Shown piece by piece: positions 26,582 through 36,074 of a stretch of DNA of 64,000 nucleotides (positions are counted from its first letter, which is position 1; each line of letters starts with the position of its first letter). The notes beneath the pieces were generated by a model. That model did no database searches and was not told the DNA's origin. It saw only the letters and a list, made by a program, of their open reading frames with translations. The position numbers and the translations under genes were made by a program. The stretch spans positions 1 through 64,000 of the forward strand of contig JAPZUF010000003.1 of the NCBI GenBank assembly GCA_027533395.1, in the 5' to 3' direction. The stretch is from Cyclobacteriaceae bacterium. GTDB taxonomy: Bacteria; Bacteroidota; Bacteroidia; Cytophagales; Cyclobacteriaceae.

Positions 26582-27121
26582 TTAACCTATCTTTTCTATC
26601 ACTAAGTTGTGATTAGTATAAATGCAGATATCGGCTGCGATATGTAAGGATTCTTTTACGATTTCTTCGGCTGTTAAATGAGGTGCGTGTTTCTTTAAGG
26701 CCAAAGCTGCGGATTGCGCATACATAGCTCCTGAACCAATGGCTGCAATCTGATTATCGGGTTCGATAACATCGCCTGTACCAGATAGAATCAATAGCTC
26801 CTCGTGGTTGGCAGCAATAAGCATGGATTCTAATCTTCTTAAGTATCGGTCGGTGCGCCAATCCTTAGCCAACTCAATGGCAGCACGCTTCATGTTGCCG
26901 CGGTATACGTTTAGCTTGTCTTCGAAGCGTTCTAAAAGTGTAAACGCATCGGCAGTAGAACCAGCGAAACCTGTGATTACTTTACCCTCTAATAACTTTC
27001 TGATTTTCTTGACATTACTCTTAGCAATGGTATTGCCCATCGTAGCTTGTCCATCGGCACCAATGGCTACCATTCCGTTGTGAACTACTGCAAGAACTGT
27101 TGTGGCGTGTATTTTAGTCAT
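26582..27121 (-). CDS. hslV: ATP-dependent protease proteolytic subunit HslV
   Basis: A 179-aa threonine peptidase that forms the dodecameric core of HslUV in the cytosol. A short propeptide (MTKIHA) precedes [24 protein letters not shown], where the first Thr becomes the catalytic N-terminal residue. [24 protein letters not shown] and [14 protein letters not shown] are conserved. HslU is not in this window, which is unusual for many phyla but common in Bacteroidota. The ATG overlaps the stop codon of the Uma2 gene by 8 nt. Confidence 0.95.
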   Translation of the reverse strand: MTKIHATTVLAVVHNGMVAIGADGQATMGNTIAKSNVKKIRKLLEGKVITGFAGSTADAFTLLERFEDKLNVYRGNMKRAAIELAKDWRTDRYLRRLESMLIAANHEELLILSGTGDVIEPDNQIAAIGSGAMYAQSAALALKKHAPHLTAEEIVKESLHIAADICIYTNHNLVIEKIG

Positions 27122-27716
27122 CGAGCCTATTGAGCTTAGTGTTATTGTAAATAATAGAAAGAGGAATTGAAATCTCTAGTGCCGAAATGTATAAGTTGTC
27201 TGCTACTACTTTGTACTCTTCTAATTCCCAATGATTGGTTGCATTCAATCTGAAAACTTCCACGCTTATACTTTCCATATCAACAAGTATAAACTCTTTT
27301 AATGTTGGAATATCCCGATATAATTTAAACTTACCTCCTCTATCGTAATGCTGCGTTGATGGCGAAAGTATTTCGAAAATAACAGTTGGACCAACGGAAT
27401 AATCTTCTTCCTTTATCTGGATATCGTTGTTACAAAAAACCGATATATCAGGATAGGTGAACAAGGTATTCTCTGGAATATGAATTCTCATGTCACTACC
27501 AAAAGGAATACAGGATTTACCCTTTAATTTCAAACCTAATTCAATAAACAGGTTGGAGAAAATGATGTTGTGCCTGGTGCCTGCGCCAGACATAACAAAA
27601 ATTTCGCCTTTGTAGTATTCATGTTTTAAGCCGGACTCTCGCTCGAAGGCCAAATACTCCTCTATTGTGAGTTTCTTCTTGCCATATGCCGATACGGGTT
27701 CGCGCGTTTCAGTCAT
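27114..27716 (-). CDS. Uma2 family endonuclease-like protein
   Basis: A 200-aa protein of the Uma2/DUF820 family, a PD-(D/E)xK nuclease-like fold. It starts [12 protein letters not shown] and [15 protein letters not shown]. The catalytic-type acidic residue is in YPDISVF, and [32 protein letters not shown] includes the ExxSPST and Lys positions. These proteins are expanded in cyanobacteria and some Bacteroidota and their function is uncertain. It sits between E2 and hslV on the same strand, an odd position for an accessory gene. Confidence 0.85.
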   Translation of the reverse strand: MTETREPVSAYGKKKLTIEEYLAFERESGLKHEYYKGEIFVMSGAGTRHNIIFSNLFIELGLKLKGKSCIPFGSDMRIHIPENTLFTYPDISVFCNNDIQIKEEDYSVGPTVIFEILSPSTQHYDRGGKFKLYRDIPTLKEFILVDMESISVEVFRLNATNHWELEEYKVVADNLYISALEISIPLSIIYNNTKLNRLDD

Positions 27717-27744
27717 TCAAAAATAGATTTCTGAATTCTAAAGT

Positions 27745-29364
27745 TTAAATCAAAATTCTTACCGGATCTTCTAACAATCCTTTCAGCGTTTTTAAGAAGG
27801 CAGAACCTACTGCGCCATCTACTGCACGGTGGTCGCAAGACATGGTAACTTTCATAACGTTGCCTGGCACTAACGTTCCGTTCTTAACAACTGCTGTTTC
27901 TTTAATGCCGCCTACTGCGAGAATACACGCATCGGGTGGGTTGATGATGGCCGTGAATTCTTCTATGCCAAACATACCTAAGTTAGAGATGGTGAAGGTG
28001 CTTCCTTCCCAATCGGCTGGTTGTAATTTTTTATCGTGGGCCTTTTGCGCCAGGTCTTTTACTTCGGTGGCAATGTGCGAAAGTGATTTGCTGTCGGCAA
28101 AGCGCACTACAGGTACAAGTAAGCCATCTTTTACAGCTACGGCTACACCAATATTAACGTGATGATTCTTTCTGATCTTATCTCCTAGCCAGCTTACATT
28201 CACATCTGGATGTTGCTTTAAAGCGGCTGCTACAGCTTTGATAACCATGTCGTTAAAGGATATTTTAACAGGACTGATTTCATTGATGCTTTTGCGTGCT
28301 TCGATGGCTTTATCCATGTTGATTTCCATCGTGAGATAGAAATGTGGAGCTGTGTACATGCTTTCGATCAGGCGCTTAGCAATAGTTTTGCGCATTTGCG
28401 ATACTGGTACATCTTCAAAGCTTTCTTTACCGATAACTGACGGCAATATTGCACTTGATCCTTTAGCTTGTGAGGCTTGAGCAGGCGTTGAAGAAGCTTT
28501 GAAGTTTTCTACATCTAATTTGGTAATTCTACCATTATCTCCACTGCCTTGAACTTGGTTTAAGTCAATTCCTTTTTCTTTGGCTAAACGTTTTGCTAAG
28601 GGCGATGCCTTTAACCTTCCGTTACTGTGTTGTTGTGTAATTACCTGATTTACAAATGGTGATGTTACCACATCTTGTTTAGGGGCAGTTTGGGTTGGTG
28701 TTGCTGCACCGCTGTTGTTTTGATGTGCTTTCAATAAAGTGGCCCAATCGGCTCCGGCTTCGCCTACGATAGCTAAAACACCATTTACTGGAACAGATTT
28801 TCCTGCTTCTGCACCAATGTATAAAACTGTACCGTTGTGGTAAGATTCATATTCCATGGTGGCTTTATCTGTTTCGATTTCAGCCATTAATTCGCCAGAC
28901 TTTACTGTATCGCCAACTTTCTTGTGCCAGGCTGCGATAACGCCTTCGAGCATGGTATCGCTCATTTTAGGCATAAGCACTATCTCTGCTTTAATACCTT
29001 TAGTATCGATGGTTTGAGCTGGTGCAGCAGATGAAGCAGCACTTACTTCTGCTTTAGTAACAGACTGTTGGCCACCACTTTGCGCTGCATTACCTGCTCC
29101 TTGCAATAATGCTTGATAATCTTCGCCTTTCTTACCCACAATCGCCAATATATCATTTACCTGAACGGCCTGTCCCTCTGTAGCTCCGATATATAAAATG
29201 GTTCCTTCATTAAAGGATTCGTAGTCCATGGTTGCTTTATCCGTTTCTATTTCGGCCATTAGCTCACCAGACTTTACAGTATCACCTACTTTTTTGTGCC
29301 ATTTAGCGATCACCCCTTCTGTCATGGTATCGCTCATTTTGGGCATGCGAATTATCTCTGCCAT
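27745..29364 (-). CDS. Dihydrolipoamide acyltransferase (E2), two lipoyl domains
   Basis: A 539-aa subunit of a 2-oxoacid dehydrogenase complex, most likely pyruvate dehydrogenase. Two lipoyl domains at residues about 1-80 and 126-205 carry the modified Lys in ETDKATM at 43 and 167. They are joined by Ala/Gln/Ser-rich linkers. A peripheral-subunit-binding domain follows (about 250-285, LKASPLAKRLAKEKGI). The catalytic core ends in DHRAVDG. It transfers acyl groups to CoA. It has its own strong promoter at 29394-29423 and precedes Uma2 and hslV on the same strand. Confidence 0.95.
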   Translation of the reverse strand: MAEIIRMPKMSDTMTEGVIAKWHKKVGDTVKSGELMAEIETDKATMDYESFNEGTILYIGATEGQAVQVNDILAIVGKKGEDYQALLQGAGNAAQSGGQQSVTKAEVSAASSAAPAQTIDTKGIKAEIVLMPKMSDTMLEGVIAAWHKKVGDTVKSGELMAEIETDKATMEYESYHNGTVLYIGAEAGKSVPVNGVLAIVGEAGADWATLLKAHQNNSGAATPTQTAPKQDVVTSPFVNQVITQQHSNGRLKASPLAKRLAKEKGIDLNQVQGSGDNGRITKLDVENFKASSTPAQASQAKGSSAILPSVIGKESFEDVPVSQMRKTIAKRLIESMYTAPHFYLTMEINMDKAIEARKSINEISPVKISFNDMVIKAVAAALKQHPDVNVSWLGDKIRKNHHVNIGVAVAVKDGLLVPVVRFADSKSLSHIATEVKDLAQKAHDKKLQPADWEGSTFTISNLGMFGIEEFTAIINPPDACILAVGGIKETAVVKNGTLVPGNVMKVTMSCDHRAVDGAVGSAFLKTLKGLLEDPVRILI

Positions 29365-29393
29365 GTATCGATTTTTGAGAATTCTTAAACGGT

Positions 29394-29423
29394 CAAAATT
29401 AAGGTAAGAAATGCGATTTTCAA
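29394..29423 (-). promoter_or_regulatory. E2 promoter, TTG-N19-TAATTTTG
   Basis: On the minus strand TTG (29421-29423), 19-nt spacer and TAATTTTG (29394-29401), a complete match to the Bacteroidota consensus, 29 nt upstream of the E2 start codon. Confidence 0.75.
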
Positions 29424-29428
29424 GTCTT

Positions 29429-32413
29429 TTAGAAATTAATCGTACCTAATAAAAATTCGAATGTTGTCGTGGAAGGTGTTAAACCTTTTGAAATGCGGAA
29501 GCCGAGGTCGAGTTGGGGAAGGAAACGCATGACATTTACATCAAAAGTAAACTCAGCTCCTAGAGACAAATAGTTATTGCTGGCATTAAAAAGAGGTGAA
29601 TTGCCTTGTGCATAATCTACAAAACCATTAAGTCTAAATCGTTGAATATTTAAGAGTGGGCCAAGGGCAATGTCGGGATACCAAACAGGTAAGGCATAGT
29701 TGGCTGACATGCTTACAAAATTTTGAGCTCTGAAAATGCTTAACCCTCTTGGCACTGGCACTCTGTTTTCGAAGATATAATTTCTTTCACCGTTACGCAG
29801 ATAGTTGGTGCCTTGGTAGGTAACATATCCATTCAAGGAATGATGTTTAAATAAACCTGGAAGATACACATGTAAGTACGTAGAAAACTGACCACCTTCT
29901 AAGTTACTTGAAAAAGCTGTTTGATAGATTTCTGTGTTCCAATAGATGCCCAACTTTGGCAGAAAATCTCTTGGACTTTGTTTGTGGTACAAAAACAGTG
30001 TAGCTCTGGTTTTATTATATATCAAATTGTTGTTGCCTACCCTGTCGTATAGTGGGATAGAATATAATGTATCATTGATTACTAAAAGTGGTATCAGTCT
30101 TCTCTTTCTAAAATTCTCTAGGTTAATGCCTGGCAATTCGAGGTTATTGGAAAAGTCTGTTACTCTTCTATACCCTATTGACTGACTAATGTTAAGAGCC
30201 GAAATAAACTTAGATCTTGTTAAAACAAAGGGCAATCGAATACCAAAGTCGGCATTTGTTTCTTTCCAATTGAGCTCAATGTTCCTGTTGTAAGTTACAT
30301 CACTGGTGATATTATCGGGATTTGTACGCTCTATCACCCTTATATTATAATTTCCTTCGTTTACTTTTCTGTCAGCAAATGAAACTCCTACATCTAAAAT
30401 AGGATAAAAGCCTTGGTAACTAAACCTAGCATCCCAAGCACCTGATTGTTCGGCTACGTTATAATTATACCCTAAAGACCAAGAGGTTGTGCTTAAAATA
30501 TCTCTCGAAACCAATCCTAAAGTTGCACCCGATAAGTCGCTATTAAAATAAGCGCCCCAGTTATAAGGATTGATTGTTCCGGAAATTCTTCTGTATCTCT
30601 TAGGCTGGTAGCTTTGTTTGGCAATGGATTGCAGAAAGTTTTGGCTACCCTCCTGCTTTTGTAGCCATCCAAAATATTTAGAGTCATCTTTTCGATAATC
30701 AAATTTTTTCCATGATGCTGGATTGAAATCCATTTCTGCAATAGCCAAACCGCTTTCAGTTTGCTCATTATATAAGATGCCCGACAAATCTTTTCTAACG
30801 CTGGGGTTATAAGCTCCGAACTTACTATTTGAAATTTGAAAGATTTCACCTGTTTGGATTTCGACAGCGAATAAATTATCAATCCCATCTTTATTGCCAC
30901 TTACCAACACATAATCTCCTGCAAAATAAGGATGACCAAAATGCCAGTTGGTTTCAGGTAAAATTACTTTTTCGGTGCCATCCACTATATCAATCAAAAC
31001 CAAGGCTTTCGCTTGTTTCGATGTTTTCAGTGCCACTAATCTTTTGCCCGTTTCATCGAAACGCATCATTGAATAATAATGGTTGGATGGGTTGGGTAAA
31101 CGCACTAACTCATTACCATTAAAAACATCAGCTACAACGATGTGGTGTTTATAATCTACATCTGTTTCTACATAAGCAACGTTGTATCCATCAGGCGATA
31201 AGGTTGGTCCTGCTAGCCTGGTTTTCTTTTTTAGTCTCCAAAATCTACCCGATCCAACATCATAAAATTTAATGATTGAATAACTTTTCATGCGCCAACG
31301 AGGGTCGTATTCATATTCAGTCCATACGATGCGAGAATTAGTTGCACTTAAGAAGCCGGCATCGTTAACTATGCCCGGCACAAATTGTATTTCTTCTGAA
31401 TTGTCTTTTATGGTTACCAATTGTTCATAATCTCCCAGGCCAGATTTTAATGCTATGATTTTACCATTTTCTAATTCAATGGGATAACTATAGTTGGTAA
31501 ATGTTTTGCTTTGATTGCTAAGTATGCTGTGAGTAGTTAATTGTAAAGTATCTACTTGCATCTGCCAACGTAAGGCTAAACTATCGGCCATCTCTTTGTA
31601 TAAATCCACTACATACTTACCTGAGTGTCTTTTAATTGAGGATGAAAAACGAAATGGGATGAATGGAACACGCCATGACGTGGTGGCTATCTTTCCCCAA
31701 ATATCCGGGTTATTGGTTTTTTCTCTTAAATAACTTGTAAACTGGTAGCCTAATACATAATGATTAGGAATGAAATCTTTATAAGAACGAAGATATTGTT
31801 TGTGGTAATTGAATTTTCTGTTAGTTAATAAGTTTGTTCTGAACTGAAGACTAAAGGCGGGGATTTTTCCTCTTCCGTTATTGCTAAAGGCTGTTTCAGT
31901 TACTACAGCATCGCCTTCCCAAAACCATTGTGGTGCAGCGGCACTAGCCATTGCAGCCATTGTGCCTGTTCCAAAAGCATAATAGAATAACTTGTTGAAA
32001 CCAGTAATTGCATTTTCATATTGAACGATATGCCTATACTCGTGAATGGCCAGTAAGTTTAACCAATCGTTGCTGCCAGCAAAATTGTAATCTTGTGTAG
32101 GCATGGCAAAGAATTCGCTTCTTCGAGGAAACATAGAAACAAAGCCATTGGCGATGGAGGATTGACTTTGTAATAAAATAGATATTCTTCTGGGTGATTT
32201 ACCTAAAGATTTTGCTCCCGGTTGATAAATAGCTTCCAGGCTATTAGCAACTTGCTCAGCTGCCTCCTTTGCATTGTTTTGATACAATACATTGAAATGT
32301 GGCGTTTTTAATTTGTACCACTTAACAGAAGCTGGGCTATTATCCAGCACATCATTTTGTGCCTTAGCTAAATTGACTAAGACACAAAATGATAGTAGTA
32401 AAATGATTCTCAT
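29429..32413 (-). CDS. Outer-membrane protein: gluzincin-like domain, propeller and barrel
   Basis: A 994-aa protein with a signal peptide (MRIILLLSFCVLVNLAKAQ). Residues about 30-290 form a metallopeptidase-like domain with HEYRH at 124-128 and Glu166 in WFWEGDAVV as third-ligand candidate, again a peptidase MA-like spacing. Residues about 290-600 contain TolB-like propeller blades (LSPDGYNVAYVETD, MMRFDETGKRLVALKT). The last 350 residues alternate like an outer-membrane beta-barrel and end in aromatic FLLGTINF. It would lie in the outer membrane with peptidase and propeller in the periplasm or at the surface. It follows the DUF4249 gene by 44 nt and may belong to that unit. Confidence 0.7.
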   Translation of the reverse strand: MRIILLLSFCVLVNLAKAQNDVLDNSPASVKWYKLKTPHFNVLYQNNAKEAAEQVANSLEAIYQPGAKSLGKSPRRISILLQSQSSIANGFVSMFPRRSEFFAMPTQDYNFAGSNDWLNLLAIHEYRHIVQYENAITGFNKLFYYAFGTGTMAAMASAAAPQWFWEGDAVVTETAFSNNGRGKIPAFSLQFRTNLLTNRKFNYHKQYLRSYKDFIPNHYVLGYQFTSYLREKTNNPDIWGKIATTSWRVPFIPFRFSSSIKRHSGKYVVDLYKEMADSLALRWQMQVDTLQLTTHSILSNQSKTFTNYSYPIELENGKIIALKSGLGDYEQLVTIKDNSEEIQFVPGIVNDAGFLSATNSRIVWTEYEYDPRWRMKSYSIIKFYDVGSGRFWRLKKKTRLAGPTLSPDGYNVAYVETDVDYKHHIVVADVFNGNELVRLPNPSNHYYSMMRFDETGKRLVALKTSKQAKALVLIDIVDGTEKVILPETNWHFGHPYFAGDYVLVSGNKDGIDNLFAVEIQTGEIFQISNSKFGAYNPSVRKDLSGILYNEQTESGLAIAEMDFNPASWKKFDYRKDDSKYFGWLQKQEGSQNFLQSIAKQSYQPKRYRRISGTINPYNWGAYFNSDLSGATLGLVSRDILSTTSWSLGYNYNVAEQSGAWDARFSYQGFYPILDVGVSFADRKVNEGNYNIRVIERTNPDNITSDVTYNRNIELNWKETNADFGIRLPFVLTRSKFISALNISQSIGYRRVTDFSNNLELPGINLENFRKRRLIPLLVINDTLYSIPLYDRVGNNNLIYNKTRATLFLYHKQSPRDFLPKLGIYWNTEIYQTAFSSNLEGGQFSTYLHVYLPGLFKHHSLNGYVTYQGTNYLRNGERNYIFENRVPVPRGLSIFRAQNFVSMSANYALPVWYPDIALGPLLNIQRFRLNGFVDYAQGNSPLFNASNNYLSLGAEFTFDVNVMRFLPQLDLGFRISKGLTPSTTTFEFLLGTINF

Positions 32414-32457
32414 GGTTCGGCATCTCTTATAGATAACCGAAATATAAGAAAGGAGTT

Positions 32458-33411
32458 TTATTGTTTGGGGAAGTCTTTTACATCATCTGTAGATTTATAT
32501 TTTCTTCCAAAGCCAGAAACAGCCGCTACACTAAAAAAACCAACAGCTTTCGTTCCATTAGCATTTTTATTTCTAATGTTTGTACTCACATTGGCCAAAG
32601 GTGTTGCAAACAACTCACCAAAACCACCCGGTCTATCGGTTTGGATTTTAAGCTCAGTAAGAAAATCAAAAGCAGCCTCTGATAAAGAGTTTACTTCAAC
32701 GTACAAAGAATCACCAAGAACTAATGGAGGCAAAACTTTGGTATCATCATTGGGGTCTTCATCAAAAGGATTGATGGCTCTACGTATGGGAACAATGAAG
32801 GGTACACCATTAAAATTTGATCCTCTGGAAAAACCAGCATCATAAGCTAAATTGATATCAACAGGTTTGTTTAACAGTTTACCATTTTTGTATGTTTTAA
32901 TCCAATACGCGTCACCTGAATCATCCGGATCGGTTGACCAAAATTCTGCAAGAACAAAATCGTCTGTAAACTGATCGCCCGGCTCAAAGAAAAAAGTCAA
33001 GCTATCTACTGTTGGTACACGAGACATATCCGCAAAAGCTTCGAATGATTCTCCATTGGTCTCAATCTCTAGGGTATAATCAAGGCCTACTTCACCAAAG
33101 GTTTCGTTGGCTGCGGGCGTCCATGTATAGTTGCCAGGCGATGTTTCAGTAAATGTATAAACTTTACCTTCACTATCGGTTATCGTTACAGATGCACCAG
33201 TTAAGGTAGGTGGCAATTCAGTAGCGAAGTAAGGTTGTGTTCGCATTAATTTAATTACTTGAGGTTCTGCTCTGTTTGTAATAAATGCATCGACTACAAC
33301 CAATGGTTCAGCATTTTCTAAGGTTACATCAACAGCATCTTCGCAGGCAAAAAGCAATGAGATAATTGGAATAGCGAGAAATGATTTTATAAATAAGTTC
33401 TTCATATCCAT
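32458..33411 (-). CDS. DUF4249 lipoprotein
   Basis: A 317-aa lipoprotein with lipobox SLLFAC near residue 23, followed by EDAVDVTLENAEPLVVVDAFITN. This is the standard DUF4249 opening, and the TLTGASVTITDSEGKVYTFTE Ig-like part follows. DUF4249 proteins are encoded beside TonB-dependent receptors and are thought to be their surface or periplasmic partners. The start overlaps the receptor stop by one base (TAATG), so translation is coupled. The substrate taken up by the pair is unknown. Confidence 0.9.
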   Translation of the reverse strand: MDMKNLFIKSFLAIPIISLLFACEDAVDVTLENAEPLVVVDAFITNRAEPQVIKLMRTQPYFATELPPTLTGASVTITDSEGKVYTFTETSPGNYTWTPAANETFGEVGLDYTLEIETNGESFEAFADMSRVPTVDSLTFFFEPGDQFTDDFVLAEFWSTDPDDSGDAYWIKTYKNGKLLNKPVDINLAYDAGFSRGSNFNGVPFIVPIRRAINPFDEDPNDDTKVLPPLVLGDSLYVEVNSLSEAAFDFLTELKIQTDRPGGFGELFATPLANVSTNIRNKNANGTKAVGFFSVAAVSGFGRKYKSTDDVKDFPKQ

Positions 33412-35798
33412 TAAAAATTAAAATTATAAGAAACAGAAGGTATTGGTGAACCGATAATGGCTAACTGATTAGCCTGACTTGGAATGTATTCTCCCGGTTG
33501 GTATCTGCCTTCTTTTTGTGAAAAGTTAACGGAGAATTGGTTTCTTCTTCCATATAAATTGTAAATGCCAAATACCCAGTAATCTGTATTCTTGCGAGGT
33601 GTTCCATCTGCTTTTGTTTTTCTTCCTTCTAAACGGAACGAAATATCTAAGCGATGGTAATTAGCTAAACGAACATTGTTTCTGGATTCGTTATTGTTAT
33701 GCGGAACCAAAACACCTTGAATAATATATCTTGACGTTGGAAATGTAGTTGGTGTTCCCGTTGTGAAAGTAAAACTAGCTGATGCTGACCATCTTTTGTT
33801 TAACTCATAAAAACCAGTGAGTTTTAAATTATGGCGTTGATCAAATCTTGTAGGATACCAATTGCCTTTGTTGATACCATCAATTCTTAATTCTGTTTTA
33901 CCTAATGTGTAAGCTGCCCAACCTGTAAATCGTCCGGTCTTTTTCTGTAAATAAAATTCTAAACCATAGGCTCTACCCTTTCCACTTAAAAGGTCGGCTT
34001 CCAGAAATTCGTTAATCAATATATCTGCACCATCGATATAGTCAATTTGATTTTGCGCTTCGCGATAATAACCCTCAACGCTTACTTCGAATTGATCTTT
34101 TTTACCTAATGTTCTAAAATAGCCAAGTGTAATTTGATCACCTATTTCAGGCTTGATGTTGTTGGATGTGGGTGTCCAAACATCTAATGGATTGGAGGCA
34201 ACCGTGTTGGATATTAAATGCAAGTACTGTACCATACGATTGTAACTAGCTTTTATCGAGCTGTTGTTGGTAAGCTGTGCTTTGATACTAAATCGAGGTT
34301 CTAAGTTTTCGTAAGTAGACATTCTATCTCCTCTTCCAAATTGTCTTTCTCCTAAAATTTCTTTTCTTTTTCCGGGCTCTTCTGCTGCTCCAAGTGTGTA
34401 TTGCGTTCCTCTGCCGAAACCATCAAACCTAGAGAAGCGCAAACCATATTGTAAAGAAAAAGTCTCGTTCAGCTTTTGGTCGTTACCGATATACAAAGCA
34501 GTTTCTAGATTAAATTTTTTCGCTAAGCTAATATCAATGACATCTCCATTTGAAGCTCCTGATGCATTGGCTGGTTCAAAATCATAGTAGTTGATTTCAC
34601 CACCGAAAGAAATTTCGTTATTACTATTTAAAAAGTAACTGAAGGATGGCTTAAATGTAAAATTAGAAATAGCTGAATTCCAACGGAAAAAATCTCGATC
34701 ATCTTCTCCGAATTGCAGTTTATAATCGTAATTACTATAAATCATGGAGAAGTTAGCGAACAATCTATCATTAAAAATTTTATTGTAGCGCAAGGTGGCA
34801 GTATTATTTCCCCAAGAGAAACCTTGATTTTTATCGAAGAAAAAGACATCTCTTCCTAAATAGGCGGAAAGATAAATTTTATTTTCATCGTTGATGTTAT
34901 AATTAGCTTTGGCTGTTAAATCATAAAAATTCAAGGCGCCACCGTCTTGTAATAACTCTACAAAAGGCCTAGCTAATAAATCGGCATATGATCTTCTTCC
35001 TGCAACAATGAACGAGCCTTTATCTTTTACAATGGGACCTTCAAATGAAAGTCTGCTGAATATAGTGCCTATTCCTCCATTGGTTTCGTATTCCTGATTG
35101 TTACCATCCTTCATGCGTACATCCAATAAAGAAGCGATACGTCCACCAAATTGTGGCGGAACGGCCCCTTTATAAAGTTTGGTATCTTTTACAGCATCAG
35201 GGTTGAATACAGAAAAGAAACCCAATAAGTGAGATGAGTTATAGACTGTTGCTTCATCCAATAAAATTAAGTTCTGCCCTACATTACCACCACGAACATT
35301 AAAACCTGATGCGCCCTCACCAACAGTAGAAACACCAGGTAATTGTTGCAAACTTTTGATTACATCTACTTCGCCTAAAAATGCTGGAATTTTGGAGATG
35401 GTTTTGATATCGAGTTTGTTAACACTCATCTCTATGGACTGCACCAATGCTTCTTCCTTTTCTGCGCTGATTACAACTTCTTGCAATTCTTCGCCTTCAG
35501 GCTCCATGTTGATATCCAACCTGATGTTCTTATTCAGTTCGAGTTGCTTTTCTTGTTTACCATAACCAACGTAGGTATAGTCAAAAAGATAAGTTCCTGC
35601 TGGTAAAGTGATGGAATAAAAACCGTAAACATTAGTAACCGTTCCGGCATTTAATGATTTAATATAAACAGTTGCACCAATTAAGGCTTCGCCATTGCTC
35701 GCATCTTTTATATAACCATTTACTGTAAACTTTTCTTGTGCCCAAACACCTGTAAGCACAAGTAAATAACATAACAAAAACAATAAAGATTTTTTCAT
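33411..35798 (-). CDS. TonB-dependent receptor with carboxypeptidase-like domain
   Basis: A 795-aa outer-membrane receptor read from the ATG at 35798; the longer frame starts inside the promoter. A signal peptide (KKSLLFLLCYLLVLTGVWAQ) is followed by a CarboxypepD_reg-like domain (KFTVNGYIKDASNGEALIGATV). A plug comes next (KSLQQLPGVSTVGEGASGFNVRGGN, LLDEATVYNSSHLLGFFS) and a barrel ending in aromatic SVSYNFNF. It imports a large or complexed nutrient using TonB energy. The DUF4249 partner follows directly. Confidence 0.95.
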   Translation of the reverse strand: MKKSLLFLLCYLLVLTGVWAQEKFTVNGYIKDASNGEALIGATVYIKSLNAGTVTNVYGFYSITLPAGTYLFDYTYVGYGKQEKQLELNKNIRLDINMEPEGEELQEVVISAEKEEALVQSIEMSVNKLDIKTISKIPAFLGEVDVIKSLQQLPGVSTVGEGASGFNVRGGNVGQNLILLDEATVYNSSHLLGFFSVFNPDAVKDTKLYKGAVPPQFGGRIASLLDVRMKDGNNQEYETNGGIGTIFSRLSFEGPIVKDKGSFIVAGRRSYADLLARPFVELLQDGGALNFYDLTAKANYNINDENKIYLSAYLGRDVFFFDKNQGFSWGNNTATLRYNKIFNDRLFANFSMIYSNYDYKLQFGEDDRDFFRWNSAISNFTFKPSFSYFLNSNNEISFGGEINYYDFEPANASGASNGDVIDISLAKKFNLETALYIGNDQKLNETFSLQYGLRFSRFDGFGRGTQYTLGAAEEPGKRKEILGERQFGRGDRMSTYENLEPRFSIKAQLTNNSSIKASYNRMVQYLHLISNTVASNPLDVWTPTSNNIKPEIGDQITLGYFRTLGKKDQFEVSVEGYYREAQNQIDYIDGADILINEFLEADLLSGKGRAYGLEFYLQKKTGRFTGWAAYTLGKTELRIDGINKGNWYPTRFDQRHNLKLTGFYELNKRWSASASFTFTTGTPTTFPTSRYIIQGVLVPHNNNESRNNVRLANYHRLDISFRLEGRKTKADGTPRKNTDYWVFGIYNLYGRRNQFSVNFSQKEGRYQPGEYIPSQANQLAIIGSPIPSVSYNFNF

Positions 35799-35849
35799 AA
35801 CAGTGACATGTGTCGGATAACAAACAGAATTATTACAGATTTGTTGGGT

Positions 35850-35857
35850 CAAAATTA
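35850..35857 (-). promoter_or_regulatory. -7 box TAATTTTG for the TonB receptor operon
   Basis: A full TAnnTTTG match on the minus strand, 51 nt upstream of the receptor ATG. No TTG lies at the expected 19-21 nt, so it may need an activator or an alternative sigma contact. Confidence 0.5.
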
Positions 35858-35932
35858 CTATTGTATTGAATACGTTATTTGCGACTCAAATCGAAAAAAG
35901 GTGGCTTCAGGCAAATTTTATTACCTTTAACT

Positions 35933-36055
35933 ATGTTTAAAGAACTTAAAAATATCTATCAAAAATATAAAGTATACATCCAAACTGATTTATTAGTTTA
36001 TGCAGTTCTTATCCTCATGATTATTGGCTATATTATTATATCATTAATTGTATGA
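35933..36055 (+). CDS. 40-aa single-helix membrane protein
   Basis: An ATG-to-TGA ORF too short for usual gene finding. It has a charged amphipathic N-terminus (MFKELKNIYQKYKVYIQ) and one strong hydrophobic helix (LLVYAVLILMIIGYIIISLIV), ending right after it. The pattern of a Lys-rich front and a clean 20-residue helix is what a genuine small membrane protein looks like. TACCTTTA, a 7/8 promoter -7 match, lies just before the ATG and would imply an almost leaderless mRNA. It is convergent with the bestrophin gene 19 nt away. No family is recognised, and a chance ORF is possible. Confidence 0.45.
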   Translation: MFKELKNIYQKYKVYIQTDLLVYAVLILMIIGYIIISLIV

Positions 36056-36074
36056 GTAATTTGTTATTAAAGAT

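Noticed and set aside
27718-27725. TATTTTTG promoter box before the Uma2 gene
   Set aside because: It lies one base before the ATG and has no TTG at -33; transcription would start inside the coding sequence, so it is probably chance or implies a different start.
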